This document shows positions 23,203 to 31,559 of a stretch of DNA of 64,000 nucleotides, piece by piece (the stretch's first letter is position 1; each line of letters starts with the position of its first letter). The notes below the pieces were generated by a model. The model did no database searches, had not been told where the DNA came from, and was given only the letters and a program-made list of their open reading frames with translations. Source of the stretch: Streptomyces cinerochromogenes. GTDB lineage: Bacteria; Actinomycetota; Actinomycetes; Streptomycetales; Streptomycetaceae. The position numbers and the translations under genes are program-made. The stretch lies in assembly GCF_014648635.1 (NCBI RefSeq), contig NZ_BMRM01000010.1, positions 62,001 through 126,000 of the forward strand, read 5' to 3'.

Positions 23203-24600
23203 TCACGCGGCGATCCGCTCGGCGGCGTCCGCCGTGATGCCCTTCGTGGAGGCGATCACGTTCTTCAGCTTCTTGGACAGCGCCTCATAGAACATGCTCA
23301 GCGGAAACTCGTCCGGAAGCACGTCGTCCACGAGCTTGCGCGGGGGCTGGCTCAGGTCCAGGGCGTCGGGGCCCTTGGCCCACCGGGAGCCGGGGTGCGG
23401 GGCGAGGTAGGTGCGGACCAGCTCGTAGCCGGCGAACCAGTGCACCAGCTTCGGGCGGTCGATGCCGTCCTTGTAGAGCTTCTCGATCTCGGCGCAGAGC
23501 TGGTTGGTGACCTGCGGGGCGCGCTCCCAGTCGATGGAGAGCCTGTTGTCGGTCCAGCGGAGGACGTCGTGCTTGTGCAGGTAGGCGAAGAGCAGCTGGC
23601 CGCCGAGGCCGTCGTAGTTGCGGTTGCGGTCGCCGGTGACCGGGAAGCGGAACATCCGGTCGAAGAGCACCGCGTACTGCACGTCACGGGCCTGCGGGAC
23701 GCCGTCCGCCTGGAGCTTCACGGCCTCCTTGAAGGCGGTGAGGTCACAGCGCAGCTCCTCCAGGCCGTACATCCAGAACGGCTGGCGCTGCTTGATCATG
23801 AACGGGTCGAACGGCAGGTCGCCGTGGCTGTGGGTGCGGTCGTGGACCATGTCCCACAGGACGAAGGCCTCCTCGCAGCGCTTCTGGTCGTGGACCATCG
23901 CGGCGATGTCCTCGGGCAGCTCCAGGCCCAGGATCTCCACCGCGGCCTCGGTCACCCGGCGGAAGCGGGCGGCTTCGCGGTCGCAGAAGATGCCACCCCA
24001 GGAGAAACGTTCCGGCGCCTGGCGGACGGCGATGGTCTCCGGGAAGAGCACCGCGGAGTTGGTGTCGTAGCCGGAGGTGAAGTCCTCGAAGGTGATGCCG
24101 CAGAACAGCGGGTTGTCGTAGCGGGTGCGCTCCAGCTCGGCCAGCCAGTCGGGCCAGACCATGCGCAGCACGACCGCCTCCAGGTTGCGGTCCGGGTTGC
24201 CGTTCTGCGTGTACATCGGGAAGACGACCAGGTGCTGCAGGCCGTCCGCGCGGTTCGCGGCGGGCTGGAAGGCCAGCAGGGAGTCCAGGAAGTCCGGCAC
24301 CTGGAAGCCGTCCTCGACCCAGCGGCGCAGGTCCTTCACGAGCGCCTCGTGGTAGGCGCCGTCGTGCGGGAGGAGCGGGGAGAGCTGCTCGACCGCGTCG
24401 GCGACACGCCCGACGGCCGCCTCGGCCTCGGCCCGCTCGGGGGCGCCCTCGGCGTCGAAGTCGATCGATCCGTCCTTCGACTGCCATGGCCGGATCTGCT
24501 CCACGGCATTCTTGAGCACAGGCCAAGCCGGGTGCTCAACCACCCTGGTCAGCGAAGAAACCTGTCCCTCCGCACCCGCCTGCACAAGAATTTCCGTCAT
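23203..24600 (-). CDS. DUF6421 family protein, first gene of a coupled operon
   Basis: The 465-residue soluble protein is, as far as I can judge, the actinobacterial family DUF6421 of unknown function. Notable clusters of possible metal or catalytic residues are VLWDMVHDRTHSHGDLPF (several His/Asp), NPLFCGITFEDF, FAYLHKHDVLRW and LVHWFAGYELV. No known domain, signal peptide or membrane helix is visible. GGAGGATGG lies upstream of the ATG. The stop overlaps an in-frame GTG of the SDR gene. The dedicated operon suggests an enzyme acting with the SDR and threonine aldolase. Confidence 0.75.
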   Translation of the reverse strand: MTEILVQAGAEGQVSSLTRVVEHPAWPVLKNAVEQIRPWQSKDGSIDFDAEGAPERAEAEAAVGRVADAVEQLSPLLPHDGAYHEALVKDLRRWVEDGFQVPDFLDSLLAFQPAANRADGLQHLVVFPMYTQNGNPDRNLEAVVLRMVWPDWLAELERTRYDNPLFCGITFEDFTSGYDTNSAVLFPETIAVRQAPERFSWGGIFCDREAARFRRVTEAAVEILGLELPEDIAAMVHDQKRCEEAFVLWDMVHDRTHSHGDLPFDPFMIKQRQPFWMYGLEELRCDLTAFKEAVKLQADGVPQARDVQYAVLFDRMFRFPVTGDRNRNYDGLGGQLLFAYLHKHDVLRWTDNRLSIDWERAPQVTNQLCAEIEKLYKDGIDRPKLVHWFAGYELVRTYLAPHPGSRWAKGPDALDLSQPPRKLVDDVLPDEFPLSMFYEALSKKLKNVIASTKGITADAAERIAA

Positions 24601-25003
24601 GTCCCATCCTCCACGGGAGAACCTCGCGTATGGACACCGTATGCATACCCGGTTTCTCTCAGCAAGAGCATGGTCCGGAAATTTTTCTGTCCACTGCCTT
24701 GGTCACCGATGTTTTTCCTGTCGCCCATCGTGACGACGCTCACTTCCGCTCGTCGGTGCCGAGCCTTGACGGGGAGTCGCCGGGGCGGTCAAGGGCGGGG
24801 GGACTCGCCCACGGGAGAGTGACGGCGCAGGCGGGTACCGGCCAACGGGCGCCCGCGGTGCACCCCGAATGCCCCGCGCAGCCGCGGGTCCAACGGACGG
24901 CCCGGCCATTAGGCTGCGGCCTTGCCGCGTGGACGACGAGGTCCGGTACGGGGGCGTCGGTCCGCGCGTCGCCGAGCCGCCGTCGACGGAAGCGAGTCGA
25001 ACC
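24601..25003. other. Divergent intergenic region, DUF6421 operon and GDPD gene
   Basis: On the DUF6421 side there is a 10-bp palindrome GTATGCATAC (24639-24648) preceded by another CGTATG (24627-24632), a plausible operator and -10 zone. Toward the right, TAGGCT at 24910-24915 could be a -10 for the GDPD gene. The middle stretch 24700-24900 shows nothing I can call. Confidence 0.4.
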
Positions 25004-25687
25004 TTGAACTTCCTTACCATCGGTCACCGCGGTGTCATGGGCGTCGAGCCCGAGAACACCCTCCGTTCCTTCGTCGCCGCGCAGCGGGCCGGCCTCGACC
25101 TGATCGAACTCGACCTACACCTGAGCAAGGACGGCGCCCTGGTCGTCATGCACGACGCAGAGGTGGACCGCACGACCGACGGCTCCGGACCGATCGCCGA
25201 CAAGACCCTCGCCGAACTGCGCGCGCTGGACGCGGGCCGCGGGGAGAGGGTGCCGGTGTTCGAGGAGGTGCTGGACGCGGTGCAGACGCCCCTGCAGGCC
25301 GAGATCAAGGACGTGGCGGCGGCCCGGGCGCTGGCCGAGGTGATGCACGCGCGCGACCTGACCGCGCGGGTGGAGGTGTCCTCGTTCCACGACGAGGCGG
25401 TCGCGGAGATCCGGCGGCTGGTGCCGGGGGTGCGCACCGCGCTGGTCGCGAGCCGGTACGGCACCGACGTGGTGGACCGCGCCGTCACCGTCGGTGCCGC
25501 GACCGTGTGCCTCAACATCCGCCGGCTCACCCTGGAGATCGTCGAGCACGCGCGCGCGTCCGGGCTGCGGATCATCGGCTGGGTGGTCAACACGCAGGAC
25601 CACCTGCGGCTGGTGCGCGCCCTGGAGCTGGACGGGGCGACGACCGACTACCCGGAGATCAAGCGCACAGGCCGCTTCACCGCGTGA
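25004..25687 (+). CDS. Glycerophosphodiester phosphodiesterase
   Basis: The 227-residue cytoplasmic protein has the GDPD signature GHRGVMGVEPENTLRSF with catalytic His and Arg, then LIELDLHLSKDGALVVMHD with the metal glutamate, aspartate and second histidine. QAEIKDV follows for the third metal ligand and WVVNTQDHLRLV near the end. It hydrolyses glycerophosphodiesters to glycerol 3-phosphate and an alcohol. The TTG at 25004 gives the usual family start (LNFLTIGHRG). The nearest purine-rich stretch, GGAAGCGAG, is somewhat far. Longer GTG-started versions are possible but add unconserved sequence. Confidence 0.85.
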   Translation: MNFLTIGHRGVMGVEPENTLRSFVAAQRAGLDLIELDLHLSKDGALVVMHDAEVDRTTDGSGPIADKTLAELRALDAGRGERVPVFEEVLDAVQTPLQAEIKDVAAARALAEVMHARDLTARVEVSSFHDEAVAEIRRLVPGVRTALVASRYGTDVVDRAVTVGAATVCLNIRRLTLEIVEHARASGLRIIGWVVNTQDHLRLVRALELDGATTDYPEIKRTGRFTA

Positions 25688-25737
25688 CACGGCGCCCCGT
25701 GCGCGCCCGGACGCCCCCATGGACGCCCGCGTGGACG

Positions 25738-26277
25738 TCACACCAGCGGCTTGACCAGCAGCTCGAACCGCAGGTCGGGGCGGAGCGGGATGCCGAAGCG
25801 CTCGTCGCCGTACGGGAAGGGCTGCGTCTTTCCCGTACGGCGGTAGCCGCGGCGCTCGTACCAGGCGATCAGGTCCTCCCGTGCGGAGATCACCGTCATC
25901 CGCATCTCGGTGGCCCCCCAGGTCTCCCGGACCAGGCGCTCCGCCTCCGCCATGACGATCTTGCCGAGGCCGCTGCCCTGGAGCGCGGGGCTGACCGCGA
26001 ACATGCCGAAGTAGGCGTGGTCGCCGCGGTGTTCCAGCTGGCAGCAGGCGACGATACGGCCGTCCCGCTCGACGGTGAGCACCCGGCTCTCGGAGCCCTT
26101 GATCACCTCCAGGACGCCCTGCGGATCGGTCCGCTGCCCCTCCAGGATGTCCGCCTCGGTGGTCCAACCGGTCCGGCTGCTGTCCCCCCGGTACGCCGAC
26201 TCGACCAGCGCGACGAGGGCGTCGACGTCCGCGTCGGTGGCGTCGCGGAAGGTCAGTCCGGTGGCGGGGGTGTCCAT
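25738..26277 (-). CDS. GNAT family N-acetyltransferase
   Basis: The 179-residue protein has the GNAT acetyl-CoA fold: LTFRDATDADVDALVALVES at the start, CCQLEHRGDHAYFGMFAVSPALQG, the pyrophosphate-binding loop QGSGLGKIVMAEAE (Q/R-x-x-G-x-G/A) and the late IAWYERRGYRRTG. It would acetylate a small-molecule or protein amine; the target is not visible. GGAGA precedes the ATG. It is convergent with the GDPD gene. Confidence 0.88.
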   Translation of the reverse strand: MDTPATGLTFRDATDADVDALVALVESAYRGDSSRTGWTTEADILEGQRTDPQGVLEVIKGSESRVLTVERDGRIVACCQLEHRGDHAYFGMFAVSPALQGSGLGKIVMAEAERLVRETWGATEMRMTVISAREDLIAWYERRGYRRTGKTQPFPYGDERFGIPLRPDLRFELLVKPLV

Positions 26278-26708
26278 GGCGGGGTCTCCGATCTCGGGCG
26301 CGGCTGAGCCACGGACGAGGGTAACCCCGCCGCTGGACGATCAGATCCGAGGTGGGGGACCGCGGCCGCAGCCGGAGGGCGGGCCTGCTCTCACGGTGGC
26401 GTGCCAGGGCAGCGGCACGCCTCCTCGCCCTGCGTGAAGACCCGCGGAGCAGGACGACGGCGGGCGTGTGGGGCGTATCGCGTGCGCCTGGGCAGTCGCC
26501 TTCGCCACGCCTCGTTTCTCCTGGGCGGCGGGCGGCGACCGGGGCCTGAGCGTCTCGGCGGGGCCCCTGGCCGGCGGTCTCGTCCTCGGCCTGTCCGCTC
26601 GGGAGTTCGGCAGAGCGGACGGTTCGAGTGGCGGAGCACGCCGGTGCGGCAGCTGATCGCGTTTCGATCACCGAACACACCGGACTCGTTCGTCTAGGCT
26701 GCGCCCGC
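26278..26708. other. Gene-free stretch with possible remnant sequence
   Basis: No convincing intact gene is seen in these 431 bp. On the plus strand, 26468-26656 encodes a hydrophobic, Gly/Leu-rich stretch (SVSAGPLAGGLVLGLSAREF) that looks like part of a membrane protein helix but has no start signal or continuation. The right end holds the promoter of the VOC gene with TAGGCT at 26695-26700. Confidence 0.35.
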
Positions 26709-27101
26709 ATGGTGCATGTACTCAGCAGCCGGATCCTGCTCCGGCCCACCGACCCGGAACGCTCCCGCGCCTTCTACGGCGAGCAGCTCGGTCTCTCCGT
26801 GTACCGGGAGTTCGGTACCGGCCCCGAGCGCGGCACGGTCTACTTCCTCGGCGGCGGTTTCCTGGAGCTGTCCGGCCGCTCCGAGGGCCCTCCCTCCCCG
26901 ACGGCGCGGTTGTGGCTGCAGGTGGCGGACGTGTCGGCCGCGCACGAGGAACTGCGGGCACGGGGCGTGGAGATCGTACGGCCGCCGGTGCGGGAGCCCT
27001 GGGGTCTGGTCGAGATGTGGCTCGCCGACCCGGACGGCACCCCCGTGGTGCTGGTGGAGGTCCCGGCGGACCATCCGCTGCGGTACCGGCCGGGGATCTA
27101 G
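26709..27101 (+). CDS. VOC family (glyoxalase/bleomycin resistance-like) protein
   Basis: The 130-residue protein has the two betaalphabetabetabeta modules of the vicinal oxygen chelate fold: SRILLRPTDPERSRAFYGEQLGL, then FLELSGR, and the second half RLWLQVADVSAAHEELRARG with EMWLADPDGTPVVLVEV carrying a metal-type Glu. The role is unassigned, with glyoxalase, dioxygenase or resistance functions possible. The ATG at 26709 has no Shine-Dalgarno, and TAGGCT ends 8 nt before it, so the transcript is probably leaderless. Confidence 0.85.
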   Translation: MVHVLSSRILLRPTDPERSRAFYGEQLGLSVYREFGTGPERGTVYFLGGGFLELSGRSEGPPSPTARLWLQVADVSAAHEELRARGVEIVRPPVREPWGLVEMWLADPDGTPVVLVEVPADHPLRYRPGI

Positions 27102-27345
27102 GGAACCGACCGTGGGTCCTTCGGTCCGGCCCCGGCTCCCAGGGGGCCGTACGGGCCGGGCGGGCCGGGGAACCGGGCGGGCCGGACGGCCAGGGTGCCG
27201 TACGGGTCGGTCGGCGAGGGGTGCCGGGGCCGGTCGGCCAGGGGTGCCGGGGGGGCCGGCGGGCTGAGGGCAGGGCGGCGGTTTGCCTTCGAGGGCGCTC
27301 CAGCTCCTAGCGTCGTCCGCACCATCTGCTCGAAGGGAAACACAC

Positions 27346-28398
27346 GTGCGGTACACGCTGTTCGGACGGACCGGTCTGCGCGTCAGCGAGCTGGCGCTCG
27401 GCGCGATGACCATCGGGGAGGACTCGGGATGGGGCGCCGGCAAGGACGCCGCAGCCCGGATCCTCGACACCTATGACGACGCGGGCGGCAACTTCGTCGA
27501 CACCGCGAACAACTACGCTTCCGGCAACTCCGAGCGGATCCTCGGCGAGCTGCTCGCCGGGCGCCGCGACCGGTTCGTGCTGGCGAGCAAGTACACCTGC
27601 GGCACCCGCGACGGCGACCCCAACTCCGCGGGCAACCACCGCCGGAACCTGGTGCACTCGGTCGAGGAGAGCCTGCGGCGGCTCGGTACGGACCGGCTCG
27701 ACGTGCTGTGGGTGCACGCCCGCGACAACTTCACCCCGGTGGACGAGGTGATGCGCGCCCTGGACGACGTCGTGCGCTCCGGCAAGGTCCTCCACGTGGG
27801 CGTGTCGGACTGGCCTGCGTGGGAGATCGCGCAGGCCAACACCCTGGCAGAGCTGCGCGGCTGGACGTGTTTCGCGGGCTCGCAGCTGCGCTACAGCCTG
27901 CTGGAGCGCACCCCGGAGCGCGAACTCCTGCCGCAGGCCCGGGCCTTCGACCTCGCCGTGTTCGCCTGGGCACCGCTGGCCGCGGGCAGGCTCACCGGGA
28001 AGTACCGGCGCGGGGAGCCGGGGCGTCTGGACGCGGTCGGGCTCCGGCCCGAGGCCTGGGAGGAGGACGTCGTCAGCGCCGTCCTCGACATCGCCGGGTC
28101 GGGCGGCTGGAGCCCGGCGCAGGTGGCCCTGGCCTGGCTGCTGGGCCGGCCCGGCAACGTCGTACCGATCATCTCGGCGACGAAGCCGGAGCAGCTCGCG
28201 GACAACCTGGCCGCCACCGGCGTACGGCTCGACGCCGACGCGGTGGCGCGGCTGGACGAGGTCAGCGCGGTACCGCTGGGGTTCCCGCACGACTTCCTGC
28301 GGGAGGCGCACATCGTCCGCAACGTGTACGGCGACCGGTGGGCGGACATCGAGGACCGCCGTTCGACGTACCGCCGTACGGTGCACGACGTGCTGTAG
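27346..28398 (+). CDS. Aldo/keto reductase
   Basis: The 350-residue NADPH-dependent oxidoreductase has the full catalytic tetrad: Asp52 and Tyr57 in DTANNYASGNSE, Lys82 in LASKYTCG, and His124 in LWVHARDN. Cofactor-binding elements WLLGRPGNVVPIISATKPEQ follow near the C-terminus. The N-terminus RYTLFGRTGLRVSELALGAM is typical of the YghZ/Tas-like branch. GAAGGGAAA precedes the GTG at 27346. The gene converges with the MarR regulator, with only 9 bp between stops. Confidence 0.92.
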   Translation: MRYTLFGRTGLRVSELALGAMTIGEDSGWGAGKDAAARILDTYDDAGGNFVDTANNYASGNSERILGELLAGRRDRFVLASKYTCGTRDGDPNSAGNHRRNLVHSVEESLRRLGTDRLDVLWVHARDNFTPVDEVMRALDDVVRSGKVLHVGVSDWPAWEIAQANTLAELRGWTCFAGSQLRYSLLERTPERELLPQARAFDLAVFAWAPLAAGRLTGKYRRGEPGRLDAVGLRPEAWEEDVVSAVLDIAGSGGWSPAQVALAWLLGRPGNVVPIISATKPEQLADNLAATGVRLDADAVARLDEVSAVPLGFPHDFLREAHIVRNVYGDRWADIEDRRSTYRRTVHDVL

Positions 28399-28407
28399 CG
28401 CCGGGTG

Positions 28408-28989
28408 CTACGCCCGCAGCGCGCCGATCCGGCCCTCCAGGCGGCTGAGCAGCTCGGCGAGCAGGCCCGCCAGTTCGCCCTGTCCGTCCCGGTCGAGGAC
28501 GGACAGCACGGCCGTCTCGTAGGCGAGTTGCTCGGGGAGGATCCCGTCGACCAGGTCGCGGCCCGCGTCGGTGAGGCGGAGGTGGGCGACGCGGCGGTCA
28601 CGGGTGTCGCCGCGCCGTTCGACCAGGCCGCGCTCGGTCAGCTGCTTGACCCGCTTGGTGACGGCGGCCCCGGAGGAGAAGGTCTCCCGGGCGAGCTCGC
28701 CCGGGGTCAGCTCGTGGCCGGTGCGGCGCAGCGCGCCGAGCAGGTCGAACTCGGCGCGGCTCAGGCCGGCCCGGCGCAGCGGGGCGTCCTCGGCCTGCTG
28801 GAGCAGGGCCGCGCAGCGGTTGATGCGGCCGATGACCTCCATGGGCCCGGTGTCCAGCTCCGGGTGGACGGCCCGCCACTGGCGGACGACGGCGGAGACG
28901 GTGTCGCCGCGCGCGGGGTCGGTGCCGGCCCCCGGCCGGGCACCGGCCGTGTCGCTTGCGGGCGTCGGTCCGCCGTTCGTCGCCGTCAT
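28408..28989 (-). CDS. MarR family transcriptional regulator
   Basis: The 193-residue protein has a disordered Thr/Gly/Pro-rich N-terminus of about 35 residues. A winged helix-turn-helix follows: LSRAEFDLLGALRRTG, LTPGELARETFSSGAAVTKR, VKQLTERGLVERRGDTRDRR. The dimerisation helix comes last. Its ATG overlaps the stop of the FUSC gene (ATGA), and GGAGGA lies upstream. The operon promoter carries an 18-bp palindrome (30695-30712), so the regulator very probably represses its own FUSC exporter operon in response to an aromatic or drug-like ligand. Confidence 0.9.
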   Translation of the reverse strand: MTATNGGPTPASDTAGARPGAGTDPARGDTVSAVVRQWRAVHPELDTGPMEVIGRINRCAALLQQAEDAPLRRAGLSRAEFDLLGALRRTGHELTPGELARETFSSGAAVTKRVKQLTERGLVERRGDTRDRRVAHLRLTDAGRDLVDGILPEQLAYETAVLSVLDRDGQGELAGLLAELLSRLEGRIGALRA

Positions 28990-30677
28990 GGCCGTATGTC
29001 CTCCGTCGTCCTGCCCGGGCCCCGGTCGCCGTCGCGCGCCGGGCCCCGGTCCGTGTCCCGGTCCCGCGGTACGAGTCCCTGGCGTCGTACCGTCGCCGCG
29101 AGCGTACGGTGTCCGGACTGCTCGGTGAGCACGACCCGCTCCTCGGGCAGGGCGCGCTGCCACCACTCGCCGGAAGCGGCGTCGGCCGTGGCGCGCAGGT
29201 CGACGAGGGCGGCGGCGAGGCCGCGGCGGGCGGATTCCAGGGCCTGGGGGGCCGGGTGCGGCTCGGCGAGCAGGCGGGCGGCGTTCTCCCGGGCGCGCTC
29301 GGCCGCGGTCAGCGCGTGCTCCAGGCGGTCGCCGGCGCGCCGGTTGGTGACGGCGACGGCGGCGACGAAGCCGACCAGGGCGCCGAGGAGGGTGTCCACG
29401 ACCCGGTCGGTGATCAGCTCGGCCGGGTCCTGGGCGCGGGTGAACTCGGTGATGAGCAGGGCCATCGGGGTGACGCAGACGCTGCCCAGCCAGTAGTTGC
29501 GGCCGATGAGCGCCTCGGCGCCGAAGTTGAGGGCGAGCGAGCACAGCACCAGGGCGGCGGGGTGCAGGTGGGCGAGCGGGGCGAGGGCGGCGAAGAGGAG
29601 GACGCCGACGAGGTTGCCGACGACCCGCTGCACGCCCCGGCTCCAGGTGAGGGTGACGTTGGCCTGGTACAGGGAGGCGGCGGTGACCAGCGCCCAGTAG
29701 GGGCGGCCGACGCCGAGCGCGAGGGCCGCGTATCCGGCGAGGGCGCAGCCGAGCGCGGTGCGTACGGCGAGCGGGGCGAGGGGGGCGAGGCGGTGCCGGA
29801 CCGGGAGCGCCTGGGCGGCGGCCACGCCGAGCAGTTCGTCGGTGTCCCCGCGCGACGACTCGACGCGCGGGATCCGGCCCGTGCCGCGCAGGTCGCGGGC
29901 CCAGGCGCGCAGTCGTACGGGGTCGGCGTCGGCGGGTGCGGCGAGCGCGACCTCGGCGCGGACCAGGAGCCGTTCGAGGGAGCGCCGGGTGCGGTCGGGT
30001 CGGGTACCGGCGGCGAGCAGCGACTGCCAGGCGGCGTGGATCGCGGCGGCGCTCGCGGCCCGGGCCCGGGCGTGGCCGTCGGCGGTGCCGCGCGTGTCGG
30101 CGTACGCGGCGGCGGCGTTCAGGGCCTGGGCGGTGGCACGGCGCTCGGGACCGTACGGGCGGAGCAGCCCGGGGGCCATGCCGACCAGCCAGGCCCAGGC
30201 ACCGGCGGCGAGGGCCAGCCCGAGGTGTCCCGGCAGCCGGTCGAGGGTCTGCGGGGCGAACAGCGAGGCGGAGCTGATGAAGGTGAGGACCACGTTGCCG
30301 GGCGGTCCGATCCGGGTGGCGTCGCAGACGGTCTTCTGGACCGCCGCGAGGACGGCGCCGACGGTGACGAGGACGACGGCGCTGGTGGTGAGCGCCGCGG
30401 CGAGCAGGGCGACGGCGAGCCCGCCGACCATGCCGAGGACCACCCAGGCCAGGGCGCGGGCCCGGGCGGCGTAGGGCCGGTTGTGGCCGTAGAGGGCGCA
30501 CAGCGATCCGGCCATGGTGTACATCGCGAGGTCGAGACGGCCGAGCGCGAGGAGCGTGAGGTTGGGCGGGGCGACCGCGACGACCACGCTCAGCGCGGGC
30601 TTGAACCAGATGTCGGAGGGGCGCCCCAGGCGGAGCACTCCGGCGAGGGGAAGACGGTGGGGGGTCGCACTGCTCAT
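28986..30677 (-). CDS. FUSC family membrane transporter
   Basis: The 563-residue protein has the repeated FUSC layout: a first membrane block of about six helices (LDLAMYTMAGSLCALYGHN, LAWVVLGMVGGLAVALLAAAL), a long cytoplasmic segment rich in Ala/Arg helices, and a second membrane block (GRPYWALVTAASLYQANVT, the FUSC core motif), followed by a charged C-terminal tail. Related proteins (AaeB, fusaric acid resistance) export aromatic acids. The start ATG at 30677 is only 7 nt from the -10 CTAAAT, so the message may be leaderless. It is coupled to the MarR gene. Confidence 0.88.
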   Translation of the reverse strand: MSSATPHRLPLAGVLRLGRPSDIWFKPALSVVVAVAPPNLTLLALGRLDLAMYTMAGSLCALYGHNRPYAARARALAWVVLGMVGGLAVALLAAALTTSAVVLVTVGAVLAAVQKTVCDATRIGPPGNVVLTFISSASLFAPQTLDRLPGHLGLALAAGAWAWLVGMAPGLLRPYGPERRATAQALNAAAAYADTRGTADGHARARAASAAAIHAAWQSLLAAGTRPDRTRRSLERLLVRAEVALAAPADADPVRLRAWARDLRGTGRIPRVESSRGDTDELLGVAAAQALPVRHRLAPLAPLAVRTALGCALAGYAALALGVGRPYWALVTAASLYQANVTLTWSRGVQRVVGNLVGVLLFAALAPLAHLHPAALVLCSLALNFGAEALIGRNYWLGSVCVTPMALLITEFTRAQDPAELITDRVVDTLLGALVGFVAAVAVTNRRAGDRLEHALTAAERARENAARLLAEPHPAPQALESARRGLAAALVDLRATADAASGEWWQRALPEERVVLTEQSGHRTLAATVRRQGLVPRDRDTDRGPARDGDRGPGRTTEDIRP

Positions 30678-30684
30678 ACCATCA

Positions 30685-30713
30685 ATTTAGCATGTGTTTT
30701 ACTCGTAAAACAG
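30685..30713 (-). promoter_or_regulatory. FUSC-MarR operon promoter with MarR-type operator
   Basis: TGTTTTACTCGTAAAACA at 30695-30712 is a palindrome with perfect 8-bp arms, strikingly AT-rich for this genome. On the minus strand it fills the spacer and overlaps the -35 of a promoter CTGTTT (30708-30713), 17 bp, CTAAAT (30685-30690). Binding there would block RNA polymerase, as expected for autorepression by the MarR protein. Confidence 0.8.
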
Positions 30714-30874
30714 TATGGGCGGCAACAGCACCGGCCTGGCTTGCGAGAGGGCCGAGGGGGTTGTCACCCGCCGTGCTCCCCCGCATGCTCCCCGTGTACA
30801 CCCTTGCGCTCGCGTGCGCTCCACCGGCCGTGGGCATCGCATCCCTCGACCGACCGTCGAGCGTGGAGGTGCGC

Positions 30875-31426
30875 GTGCACGGACCGGTGTCGACAGCCTG
30901 GCTGCTGGTGGCGCTGTGCGCGCTGACCGGGGCCTACTGCCTGCTGCGCATGCGCAGCGCCGTCGAGGAGCAGCGCCGGGCCGCGGGCGGGGAGGCGCTG
31001 ATGGGGTTCGGCATGGCCGCGATGGCCGTCCCCGCGGCGGTCTTCACACCGCCGCGGTGGGCGTGGCCGGTGTACGCGGCCGTGTTCGGTGCGGCGGCCC
31101 TGCGCGCGCTGTGGTCCGCGCGCGGCGGCCCGCACCATCTGCACCACCTGGTGGGCAGCGCCGCGATGGTCTACATGGCGGTGGCGATGGCCGCGGCCCC
31201 GCCCGCCGTCCACCACGCGCACGGCGGCACCGGCGTACCGCTGCTGACCGGCGCGCTGCTGCTGTACTTCACGGGGTACGTCCTGCTCTCCGGCGCCCGT
31301 CTGGTGCCCGCCGGCAGCCCGGCGGGCGGGACCGGGCCGGCCCGCTGGGGCGACCGTCCGGAGCTGGCCCGGGCCTGCCGGCTGTCGATGGGGATCGGCA
31401 TGGTGGCGATGCTGCTGACGATGTGA
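30875..31426 (+). CDS. DUF5134 domain membrane protein
   Basis: The 183-residue protein has about six hydrophobic helices (AWLLVALCALTGAYCLL, ALMGFGMAAMAVPAAVF, HHLVGSAAMVYMAVAMAAA, LLTGALLLYFTGYVLL, LSMGIGMVAMLL) and histidine-rich loops (GGPHHLHHLVG, VHHAHGG). This pattern matches DUF5134, an actinobacterial integral membrane family of unknown function. The histidines suggest metal binding, which is inference only. The GTG at 30875 is fixed by GGAGG at 30865-30869. Earlier in-frame starts would add an unconserved N-terminus. Confidence 0.8.
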   Translation: MHGPVSTAWLLVALCALTGAYCLLRMRSAVEEQRRAAGGEALMGFGMAAMAVPAAVFTPPRWAWPVYAAVFGAAALRALWSARGGPHHLHHLVGSAAMVYMAVAMAAAPPAVHHAHGGTGVPLLTGALLLYFTGYVLLSGARLVPAGSPAGGTGPARWGDRPELARACRLSMGIGMVAMLLTM

Positions 31427-31559
31427 GCGCCGGAGCCCGGGCCGCGGGTCGCCGGGCCGGACCCGCCCGCCGGTGGCCGGCCCTGGCCGCGGGCGCCGGA
31501 CCGGCCTGGCCCGCCGGTGGTCGCTTGGCCCCGGCCGCCCTTTCCACAAAGATCGCCGC

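Noticed and set aside
26391..26697. Overlapping short ORFs on both strands
   Set aside because: None has a ribosome-binding site or conserved-looking sequence; they are Arg/Gly-rich readings of GC-rich DNA.
28990..30501. A 697-codon leftward frame joining the MarR region with sequence across the FUSC gene
   Set aside because: Its N-terminal part is Arg/Pro/Gly-rich shadow of the FUSC gene; MarR has its own start at 28989 with GGAGGA.
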